A stretch of 64,000 nucleotides of DNA from Prorocentrum cordatum (GCA_963575745.1 CAUYUJ010020549.1:95001-159000); one strand, 5' to 3'. Counted from the stretch's first letter, positions 18,238-29,805 are shown. Notes: generated by a model not told the origin, from the sequence alone. Made by a program: numbers and translations.

Positions 18238-20239
18238 CAGGGAGGATAGAGGCAGTGACAGGGCCACACGGCGAATTTCTGAGCATGCTCGTGGAGCGGT
18301 GCACGCGCCCATGGCAAGAGGGGATCGGTAAGCAGCAGGCGCGTCGAGGCGAGACCACGCCTCACGCGGGAGCGCCATGCCTGAGGAACGGTGCAGGCTG
18401 CCTTCCGGGGGAGGAGGGACAGGTCGTGGCGCCAACATCGCAGAGCGGATTCCGCTCGGAAAACGATGGGATGGGCCCGGAGTGTCCTGGAGAATTTCGT
18501 TCCGGATTTCGAGGTGAATTTCGTGCGGATTTTTTTGGCCAGGAATGAAGACTAAAAAGAACCCACGCGAAATTCACTTCGTTTTTCGCTCGCCGCTTCG
18601 GGCAAAACTCCACGCAGAAATTCACGCAGAAATCCTTTGCAGCACGTCTGCAAGGCCGGTGCAATGAGATAGGGGGGTGAGGATGAGAACCAGGAGGACG
18701 AAGAGTGGCGAGGATGACCATGATGACCAGGGGGAAGAACATCATCAGGGGCACGAGGAGGCGAGAGCGGGGAAGGAGGAGCAAGAATGACGTGGAGGAG
18801 GAGGAGGAGGGGGAGGAGGAGGAGGAGGAGGAGGAGGAGGAGGAGGAGGAGGAGGAGGAGGAGGAATGACGGGAGTATAGGAGGATGAGTACGTAGGAGG
18901 AGCTGGAGTGGGAGGGCTCAGGGCAAGAAAGGGGAAGACCAGGAGGAGGAGGAGGCGGAGGATGAGCAGGAGGAGGCGGAGGCGGAGGCGGAGGCGGAGG
19001 ATGCGGACGACAACAACAACGATGACGACTGACGACGACAATGGCGACGAGAGTGCAGGCCGATCAGGATCAGGAGGACGACGATGACGCGCGAGCTGTA
19101 TTTGGAGCCACCCTGGATCTAAAACAGCTGTTTGGGGATACAGGACTCTGGCTATAATTGTGGAGCCTTTTCAGGGCCCTTTGGAAGTCTCGGGGGTCCT
19201 GGGGCAGTCTTGCTGCTGCTGGTCGGTCCTGAAGGATCTTCGAGCGGTCTTCCGGGGCATCTGGGCTATCTTGGGCGGGTCGGCTAGTCTTGGGCCGTCT
19301 TGGGGCCGTTCTGGAGCTATCCTTGGGGGGCCACGGCCGTCTTGGGGCTGTCTGAGGTGCTTCCAGAGGTGATCCTGGGCTGCCCAGCGCTGGTCGACAA
19401 ATTGCAGACAATCCGATTCGAAAGCTCAAGGAAACGTGTGCCAGAAGTTTGATATCAGCAGCGTTGTCGCCGCTCCCCCCCCCGCGCGCAGGGCTCCGTG
19501 GGGTATTCGGGGCAGCCTCTCTGAAGTCTTCGAGCCCTCCTGGGGGTTCAGCTGTGAGGAAGGTCCTGGAGCCCTCGCGCGGCGCACAATAGCTGTATGA
19601 CCTAGTCCGCACGGCGGCCCCGTCGGATCTGGGACGCAGTTCCCGCGGCGATGTTCCGACGTACATCTGCCGTGAATCCGACGTGAGTCTGGCGCAATCC
19701 GAAGTGAACCCGACGCGCAGCCAACGCGGATCCGATGTAAAACTTGGCATCGAGTGGCCCGCGCGCGCGGTTCCCAGGATGAGCAGCGAGCCCTGGGCAG
19801 CCTCCGGGAGTCCGGGGGCGGCCCCGCGGCACCCGGGGAGAACACACGCAGGATGGCCGGTGGCCCTGCTGGGCCGTCTGATGGCCTGCAGCGGGGCAGC
19901 CTGGAGAGCTGTGGTCGCCCAGGGGGCGCGCCGGATGGCCCAAGCCACGGACGGGCACACGGTGGCCTTCATTGTAGTGCCAGAGGGCCTCCTCCTCCTC
20001 CTGCTCCTCCTCCTCCTCCTCCTCCTCCTCCTCATTATCATTCTTCTCCTCCTCCTCCTCCTTCTCCTCTTCCTCCTCATTCTCCTCCTTCCCCTCCTCC
20101 ATCTCCTTCTCAGAGGAGGTTGAAAGCAGGCAGCAGGCGAGCGTGTGTTTGTCGCCACGGTGCGGTCGCTCCAGCTTCGCACGGAGCAGGGCCGACAACC
20201 GCCCAGCGGACACGAACACGCCCGCGGGCCGCGGCAGAG
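17666..20239. other. Remainder of the zinc-protein intron
   Basis: Holds purine tracts of GGAGA/GAGAG (18,030-18,245), an inverted repeat around gaggtgaatttcgtg and cgcgaaattcacttcg (about 18,508-18,588), GGA arrays (18,800-18,865 and about 18,940-19,000), a CTTGGG-type array (19,160-19,400), tccgacgtga-type short repeats (19,620-19,745) and CTC tracts (19,990-20,115). No exon is recognised. Confidence 0.6.
19160..19400 (+). repeat. Degenerate CTTGGGCCGT array (family D), copy 1
   Basis: Words such as tcttgggccgtcttggggc and ctatcttgggcgggtc recur every 10-11 bases. It is the same type as 21.75-22.6, 29.9-30.6 and 31.7-32.3 kb. Confidence 0.75.
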
Positions 20240-20770
20240 CGCGGTGGCGGATTCGAGAAGAACACGCTGTGCCCCAAGTGCGGAACTGCAAAGCCGGGCA
20301 CGCCGGCCGCGCACGAGCAGCAGATGCAAGCGGAGAGGGCCACGATGGGCATGGGCAACATGGGCTACGGCTACGCGGGCCCTGGCCCCATGAGCGGCCC
20401 TGGCCCCCGCCCTTCGGCCCGCGCGGGCTCGGGAGCCCCCACGGACTGGAGATGTCCAGACCCCTCATGCATCAACCACCAGAGGATGGTGTTCGGCAAG
20501 CACCCCAACTGCCCGCAGTGCGGCGCTGAGAAGCCGGCCGCGCAGGCCAAGGGCGGCAAGGGCGGCAAGGGCGGCAAGGGGATGAAGCCCGGCGACTGGG
20601 CGTGCCCGAACGCGGACTGCAAGAACCACACCAACGGGGTGTTCGCCAAGCACGACAGCTGCCCGGCTTGCGGGTCGCCGAAGCCGGACGGCCTGCTGGA
20701 GGGCGGCGAGGACGGCCTGGAGGGGGCGCGGGACCGGTCCCGGAGCCCCCGCGGCGGCGCGCTCTTCTAG
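20240..20770 (+). CDS. Seven-finger Cys4 zinc protein, exon 2 (rest of finger 5, fingers 6-7)
   Basis: After cggcagag the frame reads RGGGFEKNTLCPKCG, completing finger 5, then a Met/Gly/Pro-rich linker, finger 6 (DWRCPDPSCINHQRMVFG), a run of GGK triplets and finger 7 (DWACPNADCKNHTNGVF). The tail ends DRSRSPRGGALF, an RS/RGG-like end common in RNA-binding proteins, with TAG at 20,768-20,770. The join is odd: an AG acceptor inserts three residues into finger 5, whereas a clean finger needs a non-canonical boundary. Confidence 0.85.
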   Translation, partial: RGGGFEKNTLCPKCGTAKPGTPAAHEQQMQAERATMGMGNMGYGYAGPGPMSGPGPRPSARAGSGAPTDWRCPDPSCINHQRMVFGKHPNCPQCGAEKPAAQAKGGKGGKGGKGMKPGDWACPNADCKNHTNGVFAKHDSCPACGSPKPDGLLEGGEDGLEGARDRSRSPRGGALF

Positions 20771-21744
20771 CCACGCCGCTCCCCGTGGGCAGCCCGCGGC
20801 GCACGCGCGCAGCGGTCCAGGGCGTCTCCTCTAGCTCTTGCTCCGCCCATCCGCTTCTCGTCCTCGGGCTGCTCTCGCTCCTGTGCCTCAGGTCTGGAGT
20901 TTGAGGCGCGGCAGGCAAGAGGCGTGGCCTTAAGCTCGGGGGCAACGTTCGAGGGTGCCTAGACTCAGGGGGGGGTCACCACCCACCAAGCCACCCCAAT
21001 CCAACCCGAAGGCCTCAATTTGCCCTCCATTTCCAGTGTGGGGGGGGGTCGGGGAACATGGAAAAATCATATGGAACGCGCACCCCCCCGAACCCGAAAT
21101 TCGGGTCAAATTCGGGTCTTCGGGTTGGGTTGGGGTAGTCTGGTAGGTAGTCAGGTGGGGGAGGGATGCGTCGACAGCCAAGCGCCTATGGATCGTCGAT
21201 GGGGGGCGCTCAACACGCCCAGGACCGTGCGGCTTCGCCATCGAGGGCCTATCGTCGATCTATCGGCGATGTATCGCCTGTTCCAGGTCACGCACTTTGG
21301 GCAGGTGGATCTCTCAAGCTCTCCGCCGCCTCTGGCGGTGTGCGTTGTGAGCAGGAACACAGCAAAGCCACAGGAAAGCGCGGCATTCACAGTGTAGCTC
21401 CGCACACGTGACCAGGCGATGTATCGCCGATCTATCGCTGATTCCAGGTCGATGCTTCCCCCCTGAGGTGGTCCCCCCGTGGCGTTGCCCCTCATCAGTG
21501 TCCGTGGGTCCGAAGCTGCTCCCACTCGCGGGGCCTCGGTGTCAGTCATCGAAGACGCCTGCGGCGAATCACCGCCACTCCCTGCCTTTTGCAATAGGCT
21601 ATGTGGCCGAACGTTGCGGCCAGAGCTCGACCAAGCTATCGGACTGTGTGTAATTCCCCCAGCCCTTGTGGAAGCACTTCGGGGAACACGTGGGGGAGAA
21701 AAAAGAATAGGGAAGGAGGAACAAGGAGGAGGAGGAGGAGGAGG
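20771..21744. other. 3' flank of the zinc-protein gene and repeat family E
   Basis: 20,771-20,940 is presumably 3' UTR; I see no polyadenylation signal. 20,960-21,150 contains imperfect cccgaa/ttcggg-rich words. Repeat family E copy 2 follows, then a short GGA run (21,715-21,745). Confidence 0.5.
21170..21520 (+). repeat. Dispersed repeat family E, copy 2
   Basis: Shares gtgcggcttcgccatcg and aggtcgatgcttcccccctg with 2450-2600. Ggcgatgtatcgcc-type palindromic words occur at about 21,265 and 21,417, bracketing about 110 extra bases. Confidence 0.75.
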
Positions 21745-22600
21745 CCTCTTGGGAGCGTCTTGAAGTCTATTGGTGGCTTCTTTGGGCTCGTGGGGGCCTT
21801 TGGAGGATTGGTGGGAGGTTCTTTGGCCGTCTGAGGGCGCTCCTAGCCCGTCGGAAGCCGTCTTGCGGGCATTTCTGGGCCGACTTGGCGCCCTCTTGGG
21901 GCAGTTCAGGGCCGTCTTGGAGACCATCTTCTTTAGCGTCTTGGAGGTCTCCAGGGCCGTCTTAGGGCTTGGGGTCGTCTTGGGGGCCTTTTGGGTCGTC
22001 AGGGGGGCATCTCGGAGGCCTCTCGGGCGCTCTTGGGACCATCTTGGTGGCCTTTGGGTCCGTCTTGGCCGTCTGAATGCCGCAGATGAGCAAACGCCAG
22101 CATTTGTCAAACGCCGTTGGACAATCACTGATGTTTGCCTGTTCGGGCCTTCCTGGAGGACCTCCTGTAGGCCTCTTGGGGGGCTCTTGGGCCGTCTTGA
22201 GCCATCTTAGGCCGTCTTGGCTGCATCTTGGGCCGTCTTGGAGGCATCTTGCGGCTATCTTGGGCTTTCTCGGGGCCATCCTGGCCATCACGGAGGTCAT
22301 CTTGGGCGTCTTGGGAGCCATCTGGGACTGTCTTGTGGACCACTTGGACCAGTCTTGGGGGCCTCTTGGGCCGCGTTATGGGGCTATCTTGGGGGCATCT
22401 TGGGTGATCTTGGGACGATCTCGGAGCCCTGGAATTCAATGTTTTTTTTAGCTCCTTCGGCTTCTCCTGGAGGAGCTCTGAGAGGCCTCTTGGGCCGTTT
22501 TGAAGGCCTCTGGGGGGCATCTTGGAGATCTTGGAGACCTCTTGGGGCGCTCTGCGGGCGATCTTGGAAACCTCTTGGGCCGTCTTTGACCGTCGGGAGC
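21745..22600 (+). repeat. Degenerate CTTGGGCCGT array (family D), copy 2
   Basis: About 850 bases in which cttgggccgt, cttggaggcat and close variants recur with a 10-11-base beat, interrupted near 22,075-22,130 and 22,420-22,460 by non-repeat sequence. Long ORFs on both strands here are products of the repeat. Confidence 0.85.
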
Positions 22601-22882
22601 CAGAAATGACTCCGGCGGTTGGACCCGACATGAGAACCCCCTCGGCGAATCTGGAAATAAACCTCATCGTCGTGCTTGTGATAGCGAAGGTTTCCAGAAC
22701 GACCAAGATGGTCTCCACAACAGTCTTGAAATGCTCCAGGAGGGCGCCACATTGGTTCACAGCTGCTCCCAAGACGGCTTCCGACGCGCCAAACAGACCA
22801 GGAGCACCTACGACAGCCGAAGAGACTCCCAAGACGCCCCCAAAGAGCCCCAGAATTCCTAGTACTAGTGCAACTGCTACAC

Positions 22883-23045
22883 CTGTCCCATTGGGTGCGT
22901 GCTGGAGCACGGTCCAAAAGGTGCGTGAGTAGGGCGACGTACCTGTCCCAATGGGTGCGTGCGAAGCACGTCCCAGAAGGTGCGCGTACTACACGTGTCC
23001 CAGTGGGTGCGTGGAACACCACGTCCTAGAGGGTGCGCGTGTATG
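22883..23045. repeat. Three ~57-bp tandem units
   Basis: Each unit starts acctgtcccattgggtgcgtg or close, has a gcac..cgtcc middle and ends aggtgcg. Starts are near 22,883, 22,942 and 22,997. 22,601-22,882 shows no gene. Confidence 0.8.
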
Positions 23046-23189
23046 GCGTGTGAGGGGGGGCTCCGTCGTAGGACATTTTGTGTGATTGCAGCCACGTGTT
23101 TTTTTGTCGATCGTGTACCATTCGTAAGAGATGTAGACGCCGCCTCAAGTGAACCTGTGATCTTACGCTGGACGACACTTCACAAACGA

Positions 23190-23431
23190 AATCATTGTGG
23201 AACACCCACAAACAAATTTAATATGTGCAAGTCCCCAGAATCAAGTTCAATGTGTAATCCACCCGCATGAAATTAGTTGGTAATCCATTTACGCGTTGAT
23301 TTCGATTATGTGAGGGTTCCAAAGGTGGGCCGTGGAAGCTTACTCGGAGCACCGGAAATAAGGAACAACATGAAAAACCTACCTTTTCATAAGCAACACC
23401 TGTGGCTGTTGCCATTTGTGTTGGTAAAACG
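23190..23431. repeat. Left fragment of a ~440-bp satellite unit
   Basis: Homologous to the second part of the units at 27.2-28.8 kb (ccacaaacaaattt, aatccattt-cgttgatt, ggttccaaagg, ccgtggaagcttac, aggaacaac, ccttttcat). It breaks off at 23,431, exactly where the array resumes at 27,206. Confidence 0.85.
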
Positions 23432-23439
23432 CTTCCGCC

Positions 23440-25289
23440 TGGAGGCAATCTTCCAGCACTGGGTCTCCAAGGTCCAACGGGGCTTCGTCGGTGGACGTTC
23501 GTTGCTGGCGAACGTGATCGATATCGACACGGAGATGCGGCACACTGCATCATCGCAGGAGGACGGGGCCTGCATCTTCTTCGATTTCCGGGCCGCGTTC
23601 CCCTCCATCGACCAGTCATTCATGATGTAGCTGCTGGAGTGGATCGGCATACCGCTGCACCTCTGCAGGTTCATCGCCGCCTCGTACCGCGACAACGTCT
23701 GCCAGATTGTGGTTGGGGGGCACATGTTCGAGGGTTTTGCGCTTTCGGCGGGCGTCCGGCAGGGATGCCCGCTTTCGCCGCTGTTATTCGCAATCGCCGC
23801 TGACCTCCTCCTCCGCCGTCTCCACCGGCTCCTCCCCACCACGACACCGCGGGCGTACGCCGACGATCTCGCCCTCATCACGCCGCACCTCCACCGATAC
23901 CTCCCACAGCTGGAGGAGCTCTTCCGCGAGTATGCGATGATCTCCCGCCTCGAGCTTAATTTGGGCAAGTCGGTCGTCGTGCCCCTGCGCCAGGTCGACC
24001 TGAACGAGCTCCGGGATACGATCGCCACACGTGCGCCCCGGTGGGGCGCCATGAAGATTACGTACGCTGCGGAGTACCTCGGCTCTACCCTCGGCCCCGA
24101 CGGCGAGGGCATCTCATGGCGCAAACCGTTAGCAAAATTCTACGAACGGGCCGTCATGTGGGGGAAGGTCGGCTGCGGTTTCCAGCTCACGCTGCTCGCG
24201 GCCAGAATCTACCTCGTGTCAGTGCTTGGGTTCGTGGCGCAGCTTCTGCCCGCTCCGCCGGAGTGGCCCGCAGTCGAGCGCCAGGCGGTCGCCCGGCTGT
24301 TCCCGGGCCCGAGAGGGTGGATCTCACCGTCCATCTTGCGAGACCCGAGTCCGCTGGGGTTCTCCGGCAGCGTTCCGGACCTCGCGATGCTCTCGCTTGC
24401 AGCCCGCTCCTGCGTGGCCCGGTACGAAGCGGGAAACGACGGTGGCCTCCAGACGGCGCGTCGGGCCCGCGAGCTACGCCGGGCCACGGCAGACTCCGAC
24501 TTCGTCCTCCGACAGGCGACCTGGCATGGTTGGTTCAACAGCGCGATGATTTTGCACTTGGACGACGCCGTGTCGCACTACGAGTGGCTGGGGTGGACCG
24601 CTTCCCGGGTGAGGGAACGCATCGAGGGCGTCGCCGACGAGGCGCTCGACGACACCGCGCGCGCCACTAAGCGCCGCAAGATGTGGCAGCGGACCTGTTT
24701 GTCCATCCTGCAGGAGAAGGCGACAGAGGCTTCTGAGCGCTTCTGGCGCCGACGGCTGGAGCGCTGGCACCTCGGCTTTTTGACGCCCGCCAGGCGCGCG
24801 CCGCGGGCACAGCAGGTCACGTCCGCACTTCGGACGGCCGCCCCGCCGCGGGTCAGAGCCGCTCTCCTGCGAACATGGTTTAATGGATGGTGCACGGGCC
24901 GGCGCTTCCAGCAGCGCGGCTCCCGATGTGTGTTCGGATGTGTCCACGAGGACTCCATTGAGCATTGTGCGACATGCCCTGTGGTGCGGGATTTCGCGTG
25001 GCGGAGTCTCGCCATCCCTCGCTCCACGGCCCCTCTATCTGATTTTCTCCTCCTCACCTCCTCACCACAGAGTCTGTCCGCTGGCTGCGTTTTGCGTGCG
25101 GCCATTCGCACTGCGGCGGTGTATTTGGTGCACTGCCGGGCGAGACACGCGGCAGCGCCCGGAACGCCCACCGCAGCCGCGCTTGGACAGACCGCTTTGG
25201 AGCTCGTGCGCGGGCACCCGGCCGCGACAGCCGTAGCGCAAGCCCACGCGGGCACGCATGCCCGGCCACGCCGCTGGAGGCAGTCCTGA
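23440..25289 (+). pseudogene. LINE reverse transcriptase with one in-frame stop
   Basis: The frame reads VQRGFVGGRSLLANV and FFDFRAAFPSID, then a TAG at 23,628-23,630, then continues in the same frame with FALSAGVRQGCPLSPLLFAI and the catalytic AYADDLAL (about 23,853). The thumb and connector follow, and near the end there is a Cys/His knuckle CVFGCVHEDSIEHCATC, typical of LINE C-termini. Reverse transcriptase copies the element RNA at a nicked target. The copy lacks the N-terminal endonuclease and has the stop, so it is not expected to be autonomous. Confidence 0.88.
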
Positions 25290-25722
25290 TTCAATGGGGG
25301 CCGTCTGGGCCACAGGACGCCGCCCTCCGCTTCCCCTCCCCCCCTCCTCCTCCTCCTCCTCCTTGTCCTCCTCCTTCCTCCTCCCTCTCCCTCTAATCCG
25401 CGCGCGCTCGGCCATGTGTGTGTGTGTGTGTGTGTGTGAAACAAGGATGCCGCCACACAGTGTACCATTATATGTGCACATTTTCGCCACTGCTTAGGAG
25501 AACAAGGAGCCCGGGGGGGGACATTTTGTTAACCTCTTCTCGGGCCGCTGGGGGCAGATTGGTGCCGACAGAATGCACCAGACAATCGGTGGAGTCGAAA
25601 CTGTGTAGTGAAGTTCCTGTCGCACAATGAGTAGGTTAGCTCCCGCTCATATTGCCGATCCGTGTTATTTTGGGTTTACCGGCCCATCCTAGCACCAGAG
25701 TTCGGGCTGCAACCGCTCGGCA

Positions 25723-25771
<49 letters not shown>

Positions 25772-27205
25772 CATATATATATATGTATATATGTGCTGCT
25801 TTAATACATGGCTGCATGGTTATGAGTATGGGCATCCTCTACTGTCCCGGCCGCGTGGCCGATAGCGTCTCTGCCTGGGCGGGCTTGGAGCGGAAAAAGG
25901 GTTCAAAGTTGTACCGCATCCGCCTGGGATATCCTTCCCCCCTCGTCTCTTTCCTCCCGCTCTCGCCTCCCGGAGGAGGAGCTCCGGCTATCCCCTCGGG
26001 GTGGGCCGGCTCTTCGCCTCCTCTGCCTGTCTCCCCCTCACTCCCCCCGCGCACGTCGTCTCACTCGGCCTGGGACGGTGGCCGCTTGCATGTCGCTCTG
26101 CAGGAACGTTCCTCCCCCCTTCCGCCCTGCTTCTTCCTCCCCCCCTTCCGCTCGCTCCTCGGATCGTGTACTGGTTAATCCGGCCGCGCATTGCCGCGGT
26201 ACTTGCCGATCCGGCAGCGCACCGAGTCCGTGACATGATTTCCGCTGCTCGCTTCTGTCCCGGCCGCGTGGCCGATAGGCTCATGGGAGTGCCGGCCCAT
26301 CCGCTACCGCACGGCGGAGGGGTGTTGCTTGGCGCGGCGGCGGAATAGGGCGCGTGTTGGCGGAATCGTGTTGAGTCTGCTTGTCTCCTCTCTTCTGCTC
26401 TCCTCTCCTCTCCTCTCCTCTCCTCTCCTCTCCTCTCCTCTCCTCTCCTCTCCTCTCCTCTCCTCTCTTGCCGTTGCCGCCGCTGCCGCTTTTCAACCGT
26501 CTGCCATCATGATAGCTTGTTGGAGTCGCTCCGGCTGGAGCTGCACGCGTTGGGGATTTCCGAGTGCCTTGGCTTGTCCGCTCTCCTCCCTCTCCCTCCT
26601 GTCCTCCTCCTCCTCCTCCTCCTCCTCCTCCTTCTCCTTCTCTCCTCCTCGTTCTTGTCGGGATTTAAAGTTCGCGTGGTCATTCACGGAGCTTGGCCTC
26701 CCATAGTTTTGTAACTATACAGTTTTGCCATTGTCCAAATTCTCAAGTTGCGCGCAACGGTTCGCCTATGGCAGGCTGGCCTGAGCGCTGCTCCAGGTGT
26801 ATTGGATTTCTTCTCCGCCTCTCTCCCCCTCTCCTCCTTCCTCCTCGCCTCCTCCTCCGCTTCTCTGCACCCCCCTCGACGGGAAAACAGCCACATTTTG
26901 TTGGGAGAGCTTTCTCCTAAGAAGTGGCGGAAATCGCCCGCGCTCCGAGTCCGTGACTCGTGTTTCTGCTCCTGCTGTCCACCAGGGGGGGCAGGATTTG
27001 TCCGCCAGTGGCGTTGCTGGCTGGTGACGGCGAGTCGTATCCCACGGGCCCAGGGCCATTGCACGATTTTGCTTCCGTAGTGGTCCTCCTCCTCCCCTCT
27101 CCCCTTCTCCATTCCTAGCTGCACGAATGACGTGCCGCAAGCGGGATTTCGCATTACATTGTTAAACCTTCATTACCACCGGTCCGCAAAACAAATATAA
27201 TATAT
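25290..27205 (+). other. Long 3' region of the LINE, microsatellite-rich
   Basis: Contains CCT tracts (25,350-25,385, 26,600-26,650), (GT)n (25,413-25,438), (TA)n with an acatacatatatatatgtat palindrome (25,725-25,795), two copies of tgtcccggccgcgtggccga (25,844 and 26,258) and a run of about 16 TCTCC pentamers (about 26,383-26,467). No ORF looks coding. It lies inside the target-site duplication, so it is inferred to be the element's 3' UTR or a read-through transduction. Confidence 0.6.
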
Positions 27206-28770
27206 ATTTGTGTTGGTAAAACGAATAAGAACATGGACAGTCACAGTGTTTTTAAGGTTTTCTTGCTTCCCCTTGTGAGGCGACATTGTTTTTGTTTCCA
27301 GAGTTCGTTTTTCTCGTGTGCTTCGGCGGCCCCACGGCAAGCCATTACAATGGCCCCACAATTAATACCCATTCGAAAACCCCACAACCAACTTCAAGTT
27401 GCCAACCCCCACACTTATAATCAATTTGAAAAGCCGCACAATAGCATTCAAGTTTTTACACCCCCAAAAAGAAATCAATGTGTAATGAATTTGCACCTTA
27501 CTGTTGATTGCGTATGATTTCCAAAGGCAGAACAGTGAGGCAGTGGACGCTTACCAGGAGAACAGGAAGCACAGGACACGCATGAAATAACCCGTGCTTT
27601 TACATGGGAATATAGGAATAACAAAGGACAATGTGTGATTTTTGCCGGCCTTATGAGTAACACGAGCAAAAACACTGACAGTCACAGTTGTTCATTGTTG
27701 TTTCTTGTTTTCCACTATGAACGCACAGCATGTTTCATGTTTTTCTCGTCTTCCTGGTAGGCTTCCGCGGCCGCCAGTACAATTCACAGCAAGATAGATC
27801 AATTTGAAAAGCCCCACAATCAAATTCAAACTGTGTACATCCCCACAATGGAAACCATGTGGCAAAATGCCCTATAATCAAATTCAGTGGGTAAACCTCA
27901 CACATGCAATGAATGTCTAATCCATGTGCGCATTGATTTTTACAGTGGGGGGTTCCCAGAAGAAGAGCAGTGGGGCCGCGGACGCATACCAGGAAACCAG
28001 GAACAACACGCAACATACAACACAATTTCTTTTCACATGGACATGCGAGACATTTCTATGGACAACGCGTGGTTGTTGACGTTTCTATATGCAAAATAAA
28101 GAAAGCAACACTGGCAGTCACAGCTTTTCCTTAGTGTTGCCTGCTTCCCCTAGTGAACCCACGGCGTTTTTTTAACGTTTTTTCCAGTTTCTCTTGTTCT
28201 CTTTGCGAGCTTCCGCGGCCCCACGGCAAGCCATTACAATGGCCCGCACTTTAATCAGTTTGAAAACACCACAACCAAACTCAATTTGTACATTACATCA
28301 CCGCACTTCGACTACTTGCGAAACGCCCCACGACCACATTCAGCTTGCAAATTCCATGAATTGAAATTAATGTGGAATCCATTTGTAACTTGATCTGGTT
28401 TGTGGGAGATGTCCAACGGGAGCGCCGTGGGGCCGTGGAAGCTTACAATGCAAACTTGAGAAACCAGGGCAGCACGTACAAATTAGTATCTTCACACGGA
28501 CAAGCAGGGCACTACAGCGAACTTGTGGCCCTTGTCGCCCTCATGAGTAGTACAAGCATGAGCACTGACAGTCACAGTTGTTCCTGGTGTTTTTTTGGCT
28601 CCCCTTGTGAACGCACAGCGTATTTAATGTTTTTTTTTCGGTCTCTCCTGTATTCCTGGTGAGCTTCTGCGGCCCCACGGCAAGCCATTCCAATGCCCCA
28701 CAAGTAAACATAAGTTTGAAACAAGCCAGCAACCGAATTCAATGTATAAACCGCCTCACTTAAATCAATT
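27206..28770. repeat. Satellite array, ~440-bp units
   Basis: Four units, marked by gacagtcacag or ggcagtcacag near 27,237, 27,678, 28,113 and 28,572 (spacings about 441, 435 and 459). Each also carries cttccgcggccccacgg, caagccattacaatggcc, gaaaa-ccccacaa and ccgtgg-agcttac blocks. It is A+T-richer than its surroundings. Short ORFs are incidental. Confidence 0.9.
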
Positions 28771-29299
28771 TGGCTATGCCCAGGCACGGGCCCGCTCCCC
28801 ATCGGGGAGCCAAGCGCAAGCGCGAGCGCCTGGTGCACAAGGATTGGCAGAAGGACGATGACAGAAATACAGAAGCACCTGGCGAACGATGGGAAGGATA
28901 TGCGTAACGCAGTGCACATCGAAATTGCGAAAACACGTTTGTTGAATAAGCACAGTGACAGATGGACGTGCACATCAAGAGGACTTCTATCAAAGAAGCC
29001 TTGATGCAATGATACAAACAAATTGTCTCACGGGGGCTCTTGCCTGAGACTTCCTCGCTCTTTACTCACAGACGAGGCCCCCTCCCGATACTTCCCCGAA
29101 TTCGGACCCCAGGAGCCCAGGAGTGACAACAGTTACACATTTTCCCATGACCCGCCCAGATTACTAACATGAGGTGCGGGCCCCATAAGTGGCTCCCGCC
29201 TGAGACGTCCTTGCAAGTCACTCACAGACGAGGCTTCCGCTCGAGATTTCATTCATATTCACGGCTGGTGATCCCAAGAGTGACGACAGCCAGAACACA
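28771..29299. other. Intergenic stretch with a ~145-bp duplication
   Basis: 29,040-29,165 and 29,184-29,300 share cctgagac, tcctcgc/ccttgc, actcacagacgagg, cgatac and gagtgac-acag blocks. Nothing is recognised in 28,771-29,030. Confidence 0.6.
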
Positions 29300-29805
29300 G
29301 GCGAGTGGTAATGATGTTGTGCGTGATGATGATGACGGTGATGATGTTGATGATGATGATGGCGGTGGTGATGATGATGAGGCTGGTGTTGATTGTGATG
29401 ATGCTCGTGTGTGGGTGATTGGATGAGTGAGTTGAATGATCGTAGGTGGTGAGTGTTTCATGGCTGTTCAATATCATGATGATGCCGATGGTGCTGCCGA
29501 TGATGATGATGGTGATGATACTGCTGGTGATACTTTCGTGATGTTGATGCAGGTAATGATGTGGATGTTGACGATGTTGGTGATGCTGGTGATGATGATG
29601 ATGCGGATAATGGCAGCGTTTGTGATGATGCTGCCGACGGTCGCGATTATGATAACCGTCGTGTGTGTTGATTCTGGCTGTGGTGATGATGACGATGGTG
29701 ATGCTGATGGTGCCGTTGAAGATATTGACGGCAATGGCTATGAGGATTGTTGTTGCGATGCTGCTGATGATGATTGGGGCGATGGTGGTGATGTTGAAGC
29801 CCAGG
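29300..29805. repeat. Degenerate (GAT)n tract
   Basis: GATGATG/GTGATGATG words with GCTG and GGTG variants over about 500 bases. ORFs here encode Met/Val/Asp runs and are artefacts. Confidence 0.85.

Larger units (their letters stand above)
23432..27205 (+). mobile_element. 5'-truncated LINE inserted in a satellite, 18-bp TSD
   Basis: The exact 18-mer atttgtgttggtaaaacg occurs at 23,414-23,431 and 27,206-27,223. Between the copies lie a reverse-transcriptase ORF and a long 3' region ending in the A-rich acaaatataatatat. Joining the two flanks regenerates a satellite unit that aligns through the junction with its neighbours. The element has lost its 5' part, endonuclease included, as is usual for LINE copies. 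Confidence 0.88.

Noticed and set aside
18470-18640. Possible MITE around the gaatttcgtg/cgcgaaattcac inverted repeat
   Set aside because: Arms are short (about 17 bases), with no flanking duplication and no second copy in the window.
21151-22910. 325- and 261-codon minus-strand ORFs
   Set aside because: Gln/Lys/Asp/Pro-rich translations mirror the degenerate CTTGGG repeat (PKTAQD-type peptides).
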